A DNA stretch of 64,000 bases from Microvirga lupini (GTDB lineage Bacteria; Pseudomonadota; Alphaproteobacteria; Rhizobiales; Beijerinckiaceae). A program made the translations under genes and the position numbers. The stretch lies in contig NZ_JACHWB010000006.1 of NCBI RefSeq assembly GCF_014191055.1, forward strand, positions 124,001 to 188,000, read 5' to 3'. The notes below the pieces were generated by a model that saw only the letters and a program-made list of their open reading frames with translations, had not been told where the DNA came from and did not search any database. Shown one piece after another: positions 1 through 8,339 of this stretch; the first letter of the stretch is position 1, and each line of letters starts with the position of its first letter.

Positions 1-552
1 AAGGCGCTCGCGGCTCTGTCCGGCGCCATGGGCGGGGCGCTCGGCATCTCGGCGGTTTTGGTGGAGCTTCCGGTCTCGACGACGATCATGCTGCGCTCGA
101 TCGCCCGCATCGCCCAGAGCGAGGGCGAGAACCTCGAGGACTCCGAGACGGCGCTGGCCTGTGTCCAGGTCTTCGCCTTGGGCGGGCATTCCGGTTCCGA
201 CAACCTGCACGAGGCCGGCTACTTCGCCGTGCGGGCCGCCATGGCCAAGTCCGTCACCCGCGCCCTGCAGCAGATGGCCGGGCGCGGCGTCGTCGACGAG
301 AGCACCTCGGCCATCGTGCGCCTGCTGGCCCAGATCGGAGCCCGCTTCGGCGTGGTCGTATCGCAGAAGGTCGCCGCCCAAGCGGTGCCGGTGCTCGGTG
401 CGATCGGCGGCGCGGCCGTCAACGCCGCCTTCGTCGATCATTTCCAGATGCTGGCCCGCGGGCACTTCACCGTGCGGCGGCTGGAGCGGATCTACGGCAA
501 GGGGACGGTGCGCGGGGCCTATGACCGGATCCGGGCCCAGGAAGGCCTGTGA
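1..552 (+). CDS. EcsC family protein, 5' end outside window
   Basis: The reading frame is open from the first base of the window, so the gene starts upstream and only the C-terminal 183 residues are seen. The ATG at 28 is internal to this frame. The visible part has alternating Gly/Ala-rich hydrophobic stretches and amphipathic helices, including a V-P-V-L-G-A-I-G-G segment, and ends in a basic helix. This resembles the C-terminal half of EcsC-domain proteins, whose biochemical role is unknown. A 3-methyladenine glycosylase gene follows about 10 bp downstream on the same strand. The family call is by recognition only. Confidence 0.6.
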   Translation, partial: KALAALSGAMGGALGISAVLVELPVSTTIMLRSIARIAQSEGENLEDSETALACVQVFALGGHSGSDNLHEAGYFAVRAAMAKSVTRALQQMAGRGVVDESTSAIVRLLAQIGARFGVVVSQKVAAQAVPVLGAIGGAAVNAAFVDHFQMLARGHFTVRRLERIYGKGTVRGAYDRIRAQEGL

Positions 553-562
553 GCCCGTGCGC

Positions 563-1135
563 ATGCCGAAGTCACTGCCGAAGTCCGAGATCCTGTCGGC
601 GGCGTTCTTCGCCCGGGATGCCGTCGCCGGCGCCCAGGATCTTGTCGGGGCAACCCTGCTCGTCGATGGAGTCGGCGGTGTGATTGTCGAGACCGAGGCC
701 TACACGGGCGACGATCCGGCCTCGCACAGCTTCGGCGGCCCAACCGCCCGAAATGCAGCCATGTTCGGCCCGGCAGGGCATGCCTACGTGTACCGGTCCT
801 ACGGGATCCACTGGTGCCTGAACGTCGTCTGCCTGCCGGGGAGCGCTGTGCTGATCCGGGCCCTTGAGCCCATCATCGGGCACGCGGCGATGATGGCGCG
901 GCGTGGGCTCGACGATCCTCGCCTTCTCTGCTCGGGTCCCGGCCGGCTCTGTCAGGCCTTAGGCGTGACGATCACCCATAACGGGCTGCCATTGGACCAG
1001 GCGCCCTTCCAGGTCTTCGCCCGGGAGGAGCCGGTCGAGTTGACCGCAGGGCCGAGGATCGGGATCACGCGCGCCGCCGACTTACCGTGGCGCTTTGCGC
1101 TCGCGGGATCGCGCTTCGTCAGTCGGAAGATCTGA
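563..1135 (+). CDS. DNA-3-methyladenine glycosylase (AAG/MPG family)
   Basis: The 190-residue product matches the AAG/MPG fold family, which excises alkylated purines such as 3-methyladenine and hypoxanthine in base-excision repair. Diagnostic signals are the E-T-E-A-Y block around residue 43 (which carries the catalytic glutamate in this family), the [20 protein letters not shown] segment after it, and [10 protein letters not shown] further on. The length is normal for bacterial members. The ATG at 563 is chosen because homology begins just after it. A GTG at 557 in the same frame is an alternative. The ribosome-binding site is weak, so translation may be coupled to the upstream gene. Confidence 0.9.
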   Translation: MPKSLPKSEILSAAFFARDAVAGAQDLVGATLLVDGVGGVIVETEAYTGDDPASHSFGGPTARNAAMFGPAGHAYVYRSYGIHWCLNVVCLPGSAVLIRALEPIIGHAAMMARRGLDDPRLLCSGPGRLCQALGVTITHNGLPLDQAPFQVFAREEPVELTAGPRIGITRAADLPWRFALAGSRFVSRKI

Positions 1136-1147
1136 TCGGGATTCTTT

Positions 1148-1172
1148 GCCGGCCCGGTCACCACCGGGGCCG
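1148..1172. terminator. possible bidirectional terminator hairpin
   Basis: GC-rich inverted repeat GGCCCGGT / ACCGGGGCC with a short loop and one bulged G, at the convergent ends of the glycosylase gene and the minus-strand membrane protein gene. It overlaps the last codons of the latter. There is no clear U-run on either side, so this is only a candidate. Confidence 0.3.
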
Positions 1173-1595
1173 CGGCTCGTCCCGGCGCGGGTCGCCGGTG
1201 AAGTCGGACTGCGGCCCATAGGGCTCGCCGCGCCGGGTGTGCTGCGGCTCCTCCGGCCAGCGCGGCTCCCGCTCCGGCTCCGGTTCGGAGATGCCATTCA
1301 GGAGGGCGAGGCTGCCCCGGAGCACGGAGCGGACCGCGTCGACCGCCATGTCGGCGATGTCGTGCAGGCGCAGGTCGCCGATGTCGGCGGAAGGGCGATG
1401 CTGGGCCTCTCCGTAGGGCGCATAAGGCTCGGCGACGGAGCGCTCCGGCATCAGGCCGGAGACCACGCCGGCTCCGCCCAGGAGCACGAGCACGGCCAAG
1501 GGAACCACGACGCGGAACGCCAGGCCGACGATCCTCGACACGATGACGTAGCCGATGATCAGGACGATTACAGTCGCGACGATGCCGGTGCTCAA
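1158..1595 (-). CDS. small membrane protein of unknown function
   Basis: This 145-residue protein starts with two adjoining hydrophobic segments (about residues 4-22 and 28-48), which predict a membrane anchor. A hydrophilic C-terminal half follows, rich in Glu, Pro and Arg and probably disordered. No known domain is recognised. The start is a TTG at 1595 preceded by a purine-rich stretch. No in-frame ATG gives a better N-terminus. It is convergent with the glycosylase gene. Confidence 0.5.
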   Translation of the reverse strand: MSTGIVATVIVLIIGYVIVSRIVGLAFRVVVPLAVLVLLGGAGVVSGLMPERSVAEPYAPYGEAQHRPSADIGDLRLHDIADMAVDAVRSVLRGSLALLNGISEPEPEREPRWPEEPQHTRRGEPYGPQSDFTGDPRRDEPRPRW

Positions 1596-2005
1596 GGACC
1601 TTGTACCCCCATGATGGTTGATGCGGAGCGGGGTCCATCCAAAACATCGACGGCTTGTTTATGAGCCTGAACGTATCAGCTCCGGGAAGCCCGCTGCAGA
1701 ATAGAGGCGTCGCCTCTAATAACGCGGCATCGAATTATTGTGCCCTGGGGGAATGTCTCACTCTGGCACTTCTCTGAAGTTGGTCGAAGATCCGCACTAG
1801 CGCGGTGAGCGGACGTTTACCTACCCACTCGAAGGCCCCTCTTCGACCTAATGCTGAGCTTTTGCACTCGGCTCGAAATACCTGTCGATAGCGTCGGGCA
1901 TATGCCGTTACGATCGCCGTAAGCTACTCTTTCCACTGACATTCAAATGTGATCTTCTGTCCCGATAAGAGACGCAAAAAGCGCATTTAGGGAGTATACG
2001 GGACC
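1596..2005. other. intergenic region, probable divergent promoter
   Basis: About 410 bp between the minus-strand membrane protein gene and the ABC operon starting at 2006. It contains a near-perfect inverted repeat at 1702-1718 (arms TAGAGGCG and CGCCTCTA around a single T), which could be an operator. The stretch just before 2006 is purine-rich (GGGAG near 1990). No coding potential was recognised. Confidence 0.4.
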
Positions 2006-3097
2006 GTGGATAGTTCTGTCTTGACCGCGATTGATGTCGATCATCTTCAGGTCAGCTATGGCAGCCAGCAAGTCCTGCATGGGGTCAGCCTTTCGGTCGC
2101 GCCCGGCGAGTTCATCGCCATTCTGGGTTCCTCCGGCTGCGGGAAAACGACGTTGCTGAGGACTATTGCCGGATTCCAGAAAGCGTCCGGCGGAGCCATC
2201 CGGTTGTTTGGCCGGGATGTGGTTCGCACGCCTCCCGAGAAGCGCGGCATGGCGATGATGTTCCAGTCCTACGCCCTCTGGCCGCATATGACTGTGCTCG
2301 GCAATGTTGGCTACGGCCTTCGTCTGCGTGGTGTGCCGAAGACCGAGATCCGGGGGCGTGTCGCCACGATTCTGACGATGCTGAATCTTTCTGGCCTCGA
2401 AGATCGCAAGGTGACGAACCTTTCGGGCGGGCAGCGCCAGCGTGTGGCCCTGGGGCGAGCGCTGGCCATTGAGCCGGAAATCCTGCTGCTCGATGAGCCC
2501 TTGTCCAATCTCGACGCCAAGGTGCGCATTCAGCTTCGATCCGAGATCAAGGCTCTCCAGAACCGCCTCAAGTTCACAGCCATCCATGTCACGCATGACC
2601 GGGAGGAAGCCATGACCATGGCCGATCGGATCGTGGTCATGGATGCTGGCCAGATCGCGCAGATCGGGGCACCTAAAGAGGTTTACGATAGTCCCAATTC
2701 GCCCTTCGTCGCGAGCTTTATGGGGGCCGAGAACACGGTCAGCCTCGATATCCGGCCTTCCGGATCAGGTGTGGAGGTCCGGGTTGGGGAGGGCAGTGCG
2801 GTCTCTTATAACGGAGAGGTGCCGATCGGACCGGTCACCGCCTATTTCCGCGACGATGTCGCGTCGCTTGTCGATCCGGATGCACGGATCGACGGCTCGA
2901 TTGTCCTTCCCGGCAACATTACGCAGAGAACGTATCCGGGAGGTCATTACAGGTACGTGGTCGCAATCGGCGACCGTCATTTCACCGTGACGGACGACCG
3001 CTATCACGAACTCGATCGCCCGGTCGGCCTGCGCCTGCCGCTGGCATCGTTGCACCTGTTCTCCAACACCCAAACCACGGGAGGAAACCATGCATAA
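2006..3097 (+). CDS. ABC importer ATPase, polyamine/Fe3+ type
   Basis: 363-residue ATPase that would power import by the permeases at 4312 and 5142. Visible motifs: Walker A G-S-S-G-C-G-K-T-T (residues 41-49), signature L-S-G-G-Q-R-Q-R-V, Walker B L-L-L-D-E-P-L-S-N-L-D, and the switch histidine in T-H-D-R-E-E-A. After about residue 240 comes a beta-rich TOBE-like region, as in PotA, FbpC and PhnT relatives. The start is GTG at 2006, since no in-frame ATG lies near the beginning of homology. The 3' end overlaps the binding-protein gene by 8 bp, indicating one operon. Confidence 0.88.
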   Translation: MDSSVLTAIDVDHLQVSYGSQQVLHGVSLSVAPGEFIAILGSSGCGKTTLLRTIAGFQKASGGAIRLFGRDVVRTPPEKRGMAMMFQSYALWPHMTVLGNVGYGLRLRGVPKTEIRGRVATILTMLNLSGLEDRKVTNLSGGQRQRVALGRALAIEPEILLLDEPLSNLDAKVRIQLRSEIKALQNRLKFTAIHVTHDREEAMTMADRIVVMDAGQIAQIGAPKEVYDSPNSPFVASFMGAENTVSLDIRPSGSGVEVRVGEGSAVSYNGEVPIGPVTAYFRDDVASLVDPDARIDGSIVLPGNITQRTYPGGHYRYVVAIGDRHFTVTDDRYHELDRPVGLRLPLASLHLFSNTQTTGGNHA

Positions 3098-4223
3098 GAG
3101 CCTATTGGCTGCGGGCTTCGCAGCACTTCTGATGACCAGCACGGCGAGCGCGCAAACGCTCAATGTCGCGACCGCAGGCGACCAGAACATGGTCGACTAC
3201 ATCAAGGACTATCTCGGCCCGATGTTCGAGAAGAGCCATCCGGGCGTGAAGGTGGTGGCCGTCGGCACTGGACCGGGCGACGGCGGCTCGCAGAAGATCT
3301 TCGAGAAGCTCGACGCCCAGACGAAGGCCGGCGCCAATGCCGATTTTGATGTGGTGGTCATTCATCAGAAAGCCGCCGGCACCATGGTGCAAGACGGCTT
3401 GATCAAGAAGTACCGGGACGCTCTTCCGACCGGGAAGCTCGTGACGCGCGATACGGCAACGAACGCGCTCGGCACCGACGTGTCGGGATACGTCATGCCT
3501 ATGTTCCATTCTCAGACAGCCATCGCCTATAATCCGGATCTGATCAAGACTCCTCCCAACAGCTATGTCGAGCTGCGCGACTGGGTGAAGAAGAACCCCA
3601 AGCAGTTCGGCTACAACGGCATCAAGGGCGGTATGTCCGGGGTCGCCTTCGTGACCGGGTGGGTCACGGCTTTCGCCGGCGAGGCGGCGAAGCTGGAAAA
3701 GGGGCCGTATGATGCAGCCACCAAGGCCACTTGGGACAAGGCCATGGCTGACTTGAAGGAGTTCAACCAGAACGTCGTCATCACCCCCGGCAATGCCGGC
3801 ACGCTCGACATGCTGAACCGTGGCGAGATCGCCATGGGACCGGTCTGGGTGGATATGTTCTATACCTGGAAGGCCGAGGGCAAGCTGCCGCCGAACATGC
3901 GCCTGAAGCTGGTTTCGCCCGGCATGCCCGGTCAGCCGATGTACTATGCCATCCCGTCCAAGACGGCGCAGGAGAAGCTCGCTGCTGAGTTCATCGCACT
4001 TGCGACGAGCCCCGACGTGCAGGCGGAAGGCATCGTGAAGCGCTTCAACTGGTATCCGGGTATCGATGCCAAGAACCTCGAAGGCAAGCTCGATCAGGCT
4101 GTCTGGAACCAGCTCTTTGCAGATATCCCGCCGGACGCACTTGCGGCCAACGGCAAGCCATTCCCGATCGGCCCCTACTTCAATGATATTCTCGAGACCT
4201 ATGAGAGGAAGGTCGCGAACTAG
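3090..4223 (+). CDS. ABC importer periplasmic binding protein
   Basis: 377-residue secreted protein. It has a classic signal peptide ending T-S-T-A-S-A at about residue 22. The mature part resembles the PotD/Fe3+-type extracellular solute-binding fold: an N-terminal L-N-V-A-T-A-G strand, D-V-V-V-I-H-Q-K-A, and I-A-M-G-P-V-W-V-D near residue 250. It would deliver an unknown substrate to the two permeases downstream. It overlaps the ATPase gene and is followed by a strong hairpin at 4239-4268. The phosphodiesterase at the end of the operon suggests an organophosphate substrate, but that is inference. Confidence 0.85.
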   Translation: MHKSLLAAGFAALLMTSTASAQTLNVATAGDQNMVDYIKDYLGPMFEKSHPGVKVVAVGTGPGDGGSQKIFEKLDAQTKAGANADFDVVVIHQKAAGTMVQDGLIKKYRDALPTGKLVTRDTATNALGTDVSGYVMPMFHSQTAIAYNPDLIKTPPNSYVELRDWVKKNPKQFGYNGIKGGMSGVAFVTGWVTAFAGEAAKLEKGPYDAATKATWDKAMADLKEFNQNVVITPGNAGTLDMLNRGEIAMGPVWVDMFYTWKAEGKLPPNMRLKLVSPGMPGQPMYYAIPSKTAQEKLAAEFIALATSPDVQAEGIVKRFNWYPGIDAKNLEGKLDQAVWNQLFADIPPDALAANGKPFPIGPYFNDILETYERKVAN

Positions 4224-4238
4224 CCTAGCGCTTGCTCG

Positions 4239-4268
4239 TGCGGGCGGTCTGCTGACAGGCCGCCCGCA
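4239..4268 (+). terminator. GC hairpin between binding protein and permease genes
   Basis: Perfect 9-bp stem TGCGGGCGG / CCGCCCGCA with a 12-nt loop, beginning 16 bases after the binding-protein stop codon. No U-run follows. Such hairpins usually stabilise the upstream mRNA segment or partly terminate transcription, so that the binding protein is made in excess over the membrane subunits. Confidence 0.6.
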
Positions 4269-4311
4269 TCCCTTTCCCGCTCTTTGCGGTGAACCCGGAC
4301 CGTTCCAGATC

Positions 4312-5145
4312 ATGGCAAGACCTTCCTTCTTCGGCCTTCTTCTCATTGCGCCGGCATGGGCGATGATCGGTGGATTGTTCTTGTATCCGCTCGGTTTCTC
4401 GCTGATCGCTGCCTTCACCGAGCCGGGCGGCGGCCTGTCGCTCATGCACTTCCAGAAGGCCTACGAGCTTTATTCCACAGACATCCTGTTCACCATCTTC
4501 ATAGTCATTGTCTCGACGCTGCTGACGGGCTTGTTCGCCATTGTGATTGCTGGAATCCTCACGCTCAGTGAAACCCCCTGGCTTGTTACCGCTCTGCGCA
4601 ATCTCTACCGCTGGCCGCTCTTCATCCCGTTCATCGTTGCGGCCCAGTGCATGCGAACCTTCTTGGCCAAAAATGGCCTCATGAACAATTCCTTCGTGGC
4701 GCTCGGGTTGATGGAGCCGCTACAGACCACGAGCCTGCTCGACTGGCGCGGCATCATCATCACGTTCGTATGGAAGCAGGTGCCTTTCGTGACGCTGATG
4801 CTGGCCGGAGCTATGGCATCCGTTGATCGCGCTACAATCGAGGCTGGGCGCAATCTCGGCGCTTCCAGGTTGCGGGTGCTGATCGAGCTGGTGCTGCCGC
4901 AGGTCGCGCAGACGCTGCTCGTGGGTCTCGTCCTTTCCTTCGTGACCATGCTCTCGGTCCTGTCGGTTCCGATGATGGTTGCAGGTTCGCAGCCCACCAT
5001 GCTGACGGTGGATATGGCCTTCCGCATCAACTCCTATGGCGATTACGCGACAGCCAATGCACTTGGCGTCATCTCGTATGTGATCGCCGGAACGGTTGCT
5101 TGGATCTATCTGCGGCATAACATCAAGCGCGAGGTGCAGGCATGA
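4312..5145 (+). CDS. ABC importer permease (first of pair)
   Basis: 277-residue inner-membrane protein with about six hydrophobic segments. It is of the PotB/PhnU type: hydrophobic N-terminus F-F-G-L-L-L-I-A-P-A, and a cytoplasmic coupling loop around E-A-G-R-N-L-G-A-S (about residues 180-190), which docks on the ATPase. The frame is open well upstream. The ATG at 4312 is chosen because the protein-like sequence begins there, after the hairpin. It overlaps the next permease by ATGA at 5142-5145, implying coupled translation. Confidence 0.87.
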   Translation: MARPSFFGLLLIAPAWAMIGGLFLYPLGFSLIAAFTEPGGGLSLMHFQKAYELYSTDILFTIFIVIVSTLLTGLFAIVIAGILTLSETPWLVTALRNLYRWPLFIPFIVAAQCMRTFLAKNGLMNNSFVALGLMEPLQTTSLLDWRGIIITFVWKQVPFVTLMLAGAMASVDRATIEAGRNLGASRLRVLIELVLPQVAQTLLVGLVLSFVTMLSVLSVPMMVAGSQPTMLTVDMAFRINSYGDYATANALGVISYVIAGTVAWIYLRHNIKREVQA

Positions 5146-6056
5146 GTGGAGAGGCCCCTCTATTGCCTGCCCGTGCCGAGCCGCTGACCCTGGTAGATCC
5201 AGCATCGGACGTTCCTCGGCGTTCGGCTTCCTCCGGCACTAGGGCAAGGTTTTGGAGTCTGGGCTCCACGGGTCTCAAGATCGTTGGTCTTGCGATCTTT
5301 GCCTTCCTGCTCTTCGGACCTTTGGCCAATCTGGCTCTGTGGTCGGTTGCCGAGCGTTGGTATACACCGTTCAAGCTTCCTGTCTCTTATGGCATGCGCT
5401 ACTGGGAGGTGGTTTTTCGCCCCACGGGTGACGCCATGGCGTCGCTTGCGACGAGCATCAGCATCGCCTGCCTGACGGTTCTTGTGGCGCTCACCGTTTC
5501 CGTCCCGGCCGGCTATGCCTTGGCGCGGCTCAGGCTGCCCTGGCGGACGGCTCTCATGATCCTGTTCCTGCTGCCTCAGGCTTTCCCTTCGGTGGCCATC
5601 TACATCAACGTGGCGCGCGTCTTCTACAGTCTCGGGCTGACCGGAACGATCACGGGCGTCGTTCTCGTCCATGCGGCTCACGGCCTAGTCTATTCAGTCT
5701 GGATCGCTGCCGCTGCTTTCGCAGCGATCGACCGAGATCTCGAACTGGCCGCGCGCAACATCGGGGCCTCGCCGTTGCGCACGTTCTTCACCGTCACCTT
5801 GCCGCTTGCTGCGCCCGGCATAATGGCAAGCGCGATTTTCGTCTTCCTGGAATCGCTCGACGAATTCACTGGCACCTTCTTCGTCGGCGTGCCCCAGGTG
5901 ACGACCCTGCCGCTTCTGCTATACAACGCGAGCATGGGCGGCAATTACCAGATCGCTTCCATCACCGCTCTCATACTTCTCGTGCCTTCCGTCCTGTTCA
6001 TGATCGTCATCGAGCGCTTCCTGAAAGCCGACGTGCTGAGCAAGGTAGGCCAGTAA
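5142..6056 (+). CDS. ABC importer permease (second of pair)
   Basis: 304-residue PotC/PhnV-type permease. It has a longer cytoplasmic N-terminus (about 45 residues), then six membrane segments and the coupling loop A-A-R-N-I-G-A-S-P-L. It overlaps the first permease by four bases (ATGA) and lies 16 bp before the phosphodiesterase gene. With the preceding three genes it makes a complete ABC importer. Confidence 0.87.
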   Translation: MSGEAPLLPARAEPLTLVDPASDVPRRSASSGTRARFWSLGSTGLKIVGLAIFAFLLFGPLANLALWSVAERWYTPFKLPVSYGMRYWEVVFRPTGDAMASLATSISIACLTVLVALTVSVPAGYALARLRLPWRTALMILFLLPQAFPSVAIYINVARVFYSLGLTGTITGVVLVHAAHGLVYSVWIAAAAFAAIDRDLELAARNIGASPLRTFFTVTLPLAAPGIMASAIFVFLESLDEFTGTFFVGVPQVTTLPLLLYNASMGGNYQIASITALILLVPSVLFMIVIERFLKADVLSKVGQ

Positions 6057-6072
6057 TAATATCACGGACTTC

Positions 6073-6915
6073 ATGATCAGAATCATCACCTGGAATACCC
6101 AATGGGGCTTGGGCGTCGACGAACAGGTCGATCTCAAGCGCCTCGTCGACGAGGCACGCGCGATTGCGGATTTCGATGTGCTCTGCCTGCAGGAGATTTC
6201 AGACAACTTTCCCGAGCTGAAGGGCAACAACGGCGGAAACCAGTTTGCCGAAATCGCGGCACTGCTGCCGGACTACACCGCTATCGAGGGCGCGGCGCTC
6301 GACATTCCGGGCAGGTCAGGGGGGCGAAGCCGGTTCGGCAACATGATTCTCTCACGTTTCCCAGTCGCGCAGGTGCTGCGTTACACCTTGCCATGGGAGG
6401 CCGCGGCAACTCGCAACATGCCGCGCCTGCTGCTCGAAGCCGTTGTCGAGATCCCCACCGGTCCACTTCGGGTCATGACCACACATTTGGAATACTCGTC
6501 GGATGCACTGCGCCAAGCACAGGTCCGGGGGATCCGCGAGGCTCATCGCACAGCGTATGAGCGCACTGTCACGCTGCGCGAGAATGGCCCTGGGACCTAT
6601 GCCCTGTTTCCAACCTCGCCGGCGGCCGTGCTGACGGGGGATTTTAACATGCGGCCGGACGATCCGGTTAAGCAGCGGATTTCAGAGCCTTTCGACAATG
6701 GAGCGCCCGCTCTCTTGGATGCATGGCAAGTCACTCATGTACCAACACCTCATCCCCCCTCATTCTGTCTCTTCGAGCAGTCGAATGGTCCTCCACATTG
6801 CTGTGATTTCATATTTGTGACGGAAGATCTGGCACCCAGAATCAGCAGGATCATCTACGATCAGAAGACGCGGGCCTCCGACCACCAACCTGTGCTGATT
6901 GAACTCGATATGTGA
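6073..6915 (+). CDS. endonuclease/exonuclease/phosphatase family hydrolase
   Basis: 280-residue member of the EEP superfamily (DNase I / inositol phosphatase / sphingomyelinase fold), metal-dependent phosphodiesterases. Catalytic signatures are all present: N8 in T-W-N-T-Q, E41 in L-Q-E, H138 in T-T-H-L-E, D190 and N192 in T-G-D-F-N, D245 in D-F-I-F-V, and the D270-H271 pair in S-D-H-Q-P-V. There is no signal peptide, so it should act in the cytoplasm. It is the last gene of the importer operon, 16 bp after the permease, suggesting that the imported solute is its substrate. The exact substrate cannot be read from sequence. Confidence 0.85.
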   Translation: MIRIITWNTQWGLGVDEQVDLKRLVDEARAIADFDVLCLQEISDNFPELKGNNGGNQFAEIAALLPDYTAIEGAALDIPGRSGGRSRFGNMILSRFPVAQVLRYTLPWEAAATRNMPRLLLEAVVEIPTGPLRVMTTHLEYSSDALRQAQVRGIREAHRTAYERTVTLRENGPGTYALFPTSPAAVLTGDFNMRPDDPVKQRISEPFDNGAPALLDAWQVTHVPTPHPPSFCLFEQSNGPPHCCDFIFVTEDLAPRISRIIYDQKTRASDHQPVLIELDM

Positions 6916-7286
6916 GTGAGGCTTTGGTCATCGAATCCGACCTGCATGAGCGGCTTGTATCTGGGCAAGTTCGTGAGCAGCCTTGGAGTGCAGCTCCCTC
7001 TCAGATTGGATAGTCGCGAATGGCAGCTAAGCCCAAATGCCGCCTTCGGGCAGGCTTCGAAGATGAGCCGGACTTCCGAAAAGGCGCAGTGTGCGGACCT
7101 TCACACGGCTAGGCTTAAGGGCTGAGTTGTGACCCTCTGCGGACATTCAGCGCAGGACATTTACGGTCCCCTTGTTCTTCTTTGGGGAATGCCGTTAACG
7201 TACGAGATGCGGGGCATTGTTCTTGTATCCAAGCGCCGGCCGCTGTTCGCCCGTGCTTGGATACTCATTGCACCAAGGAGGCTGGG
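6916..7286. other. intergenic region between convergent operons
   Basis: About 370 bp. Apart from the inverted repeat at 7225-7264 (listed separately), no gene or family repeat is recognised. Short open frames here lack a ribosome-binding site and family resemblance. Confidence 0.4.
7225..7264 (-). terminator. 10-bp inverted repeat after the FAH-family gene
   Basis: Arms GTATCCAAGC and GCTTGGATAC are perfectly complementary, separated by a 20-nt GC-rich loop. On the minus strand it lies just past the stop codon of the FAH-family gene ending at 7287. It lacks a U-run, so it may instead be an operator or an mRNA 3' stabiliser. Confidence 0.4.
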
Positions 7287-7988
7287 TTAACCACTGATCC
7301 GCACTGTCAGCTTTCCCAGCCTGTCGATGGTGCCCACGAGTTCACTGCCAGGCACCACCGGGCCAACGCCAGCAGGGGTTCCTGTCAGGATGATGTCACC
7401 TGGCTGCAGCGTGAAATACTTGGACAGGTTCGCGATGATTTCCGGCACTTTCCAGATCATCAGCCTGAGGTCCGAATCCTGCTTCGTCTCGCCATCCACG
7501 GTGAGACGGATGGAGCCTTCTGAGATGTGTCCGACCTGCTCGACAGGGTGAAGGGGGCTGCACGGACATGATTCATCGAAGGCTTTCCCAGCCTCCCAGG
7601 GGAGGCCGCTTTTCCCGAGGTCCATCTGAAGATCGCGGCGAGTCATGTCGAGGCCGATGCCGTAGCCGTAGATATGGTCAAGTGCATCCGCTACCGAAAT
7701 GTCTCGTCCGCCTTTCTTGATCGCGACGACCAACTCAAGCTCGTAGTGGTAATTGCTCGTCATCGGAGGATAGGGGATCGAGCTCCCATCCTGAACAATG
7801 CTATCGGTTGGCTTTTGGAAGAAGATCGGCGGGTCCCGCGACTCGTCGCCTCCCATCTCGCGAACATGGGCCACATAGTTTCTGCCGACGCAGTAGATCC
7901 TTCGAACCGGGAACGTCTGGCTTGTGCCCACAACGGGCAGAACAGCTTGAGCCGGCGGTGTTATCACGCTGGAACCTGCGTCCATCAT
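7287..7988 (-). CDS. fumarylacetoacetate hydrolase family protein (short form)
   Basis: 233-residue FAH-fold protein. The family hydrolyses or decarboxylates beta-diketo acids such as fumarylpyruvate or 2-oxohept-3-enedioate. Visible: substrate-loop G-R-N-Y-V-A-H, F-F-Q-K-P, the metal-binding Y-E-L-E-L-V-V-A-I motif, and the family ending G-D-I-I-L-T-G-T-P-A-G-V-G. The frame is open further upstream, but the ATG at 7988 (or the adjacent one at 7985) follows a good GGAG site and gives the normal start. It is divergent from the importer at 8340 and probably belongs to the same catabolic unit. Confidence 0.85.
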   Translation of the reverse strand: MMDAGSSVITPPAQAVLPVVGTSQTFPVRRIYCVGRNYVAHVREMGGDESRDPPIFFQKPTDSIVQDGSSIPYPPMTSNYHYELELVVAIKKGGRDISVADALDHIYGYGIGLDMTRRDLQMDLGKSGLPWEAGKAFDESCPCSPLHPVEQVGHISEGSIRLTVDGETKQDSDLRLMIWKVPEIIANLSKYFTLQPGDIILTGTPAGVGPVVPGSELVGTIDRLGKLTVRISG

Positions 7989-8339
7989 TGTCTTTCTCCA
8001 AAACTGCACCTGTCTCCGAGGTGTCTGTCTGCGCTGCGATATTTCGGACCGACCAGGCATAAAATGTATTTTACGATTCTTTTGCGAGTTAATATTTAGT
8101 ATAATTATGTTGTACTATAACTTATATTTGAAACGTAATTTACTGCAGTGCACATCAGTAATCATTATATTTTTAAGTATCATTTGTGCTTTGCAGCAAT
8201 GATCCAAGCAGATAAATCCTTTTATCGAGAAATATGATCATACATTTTTTGACATTCTAATGAACTGCATACATCATCAATCGCCGCATCAAACGCCGGC
8301 GCTGCCAATGAGCAGCAGAGTGCAGGAGAGGAAACGCCG
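7989..8339. promoter_or_regulatory. AT-rich divergent promoter with imperfect palindrome
   Basis: About 350 bp between the FAH-family gene and the importer. Roughly 8060-8265 is strikingly AT-rich for this genome. It contains an imperfect inverted repeat at 8097-8117 (TAGTATAA, 5-nt spacer, TTGTACTA; 7 of 8 pairs), a possible operator for the GntR/FCD regulator encoded at 11125. A clear GGAGAGGAAA ribosome site precedes 8340. Confidence 0.5.

Noticed and set aside
952-1647. 231-codon minus-strand frame across two genes
   Set aside because: Product is Arg/Pro-rich and overlaps the glycosylase and membrane-protein genes, which have better support.
3102-4445. Long open frame of 447 codons on the minus strand
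   Set aside because: It lies antisense to the binding-protein and permease genes, has no family resemblance and is explained by high GC codon bias.
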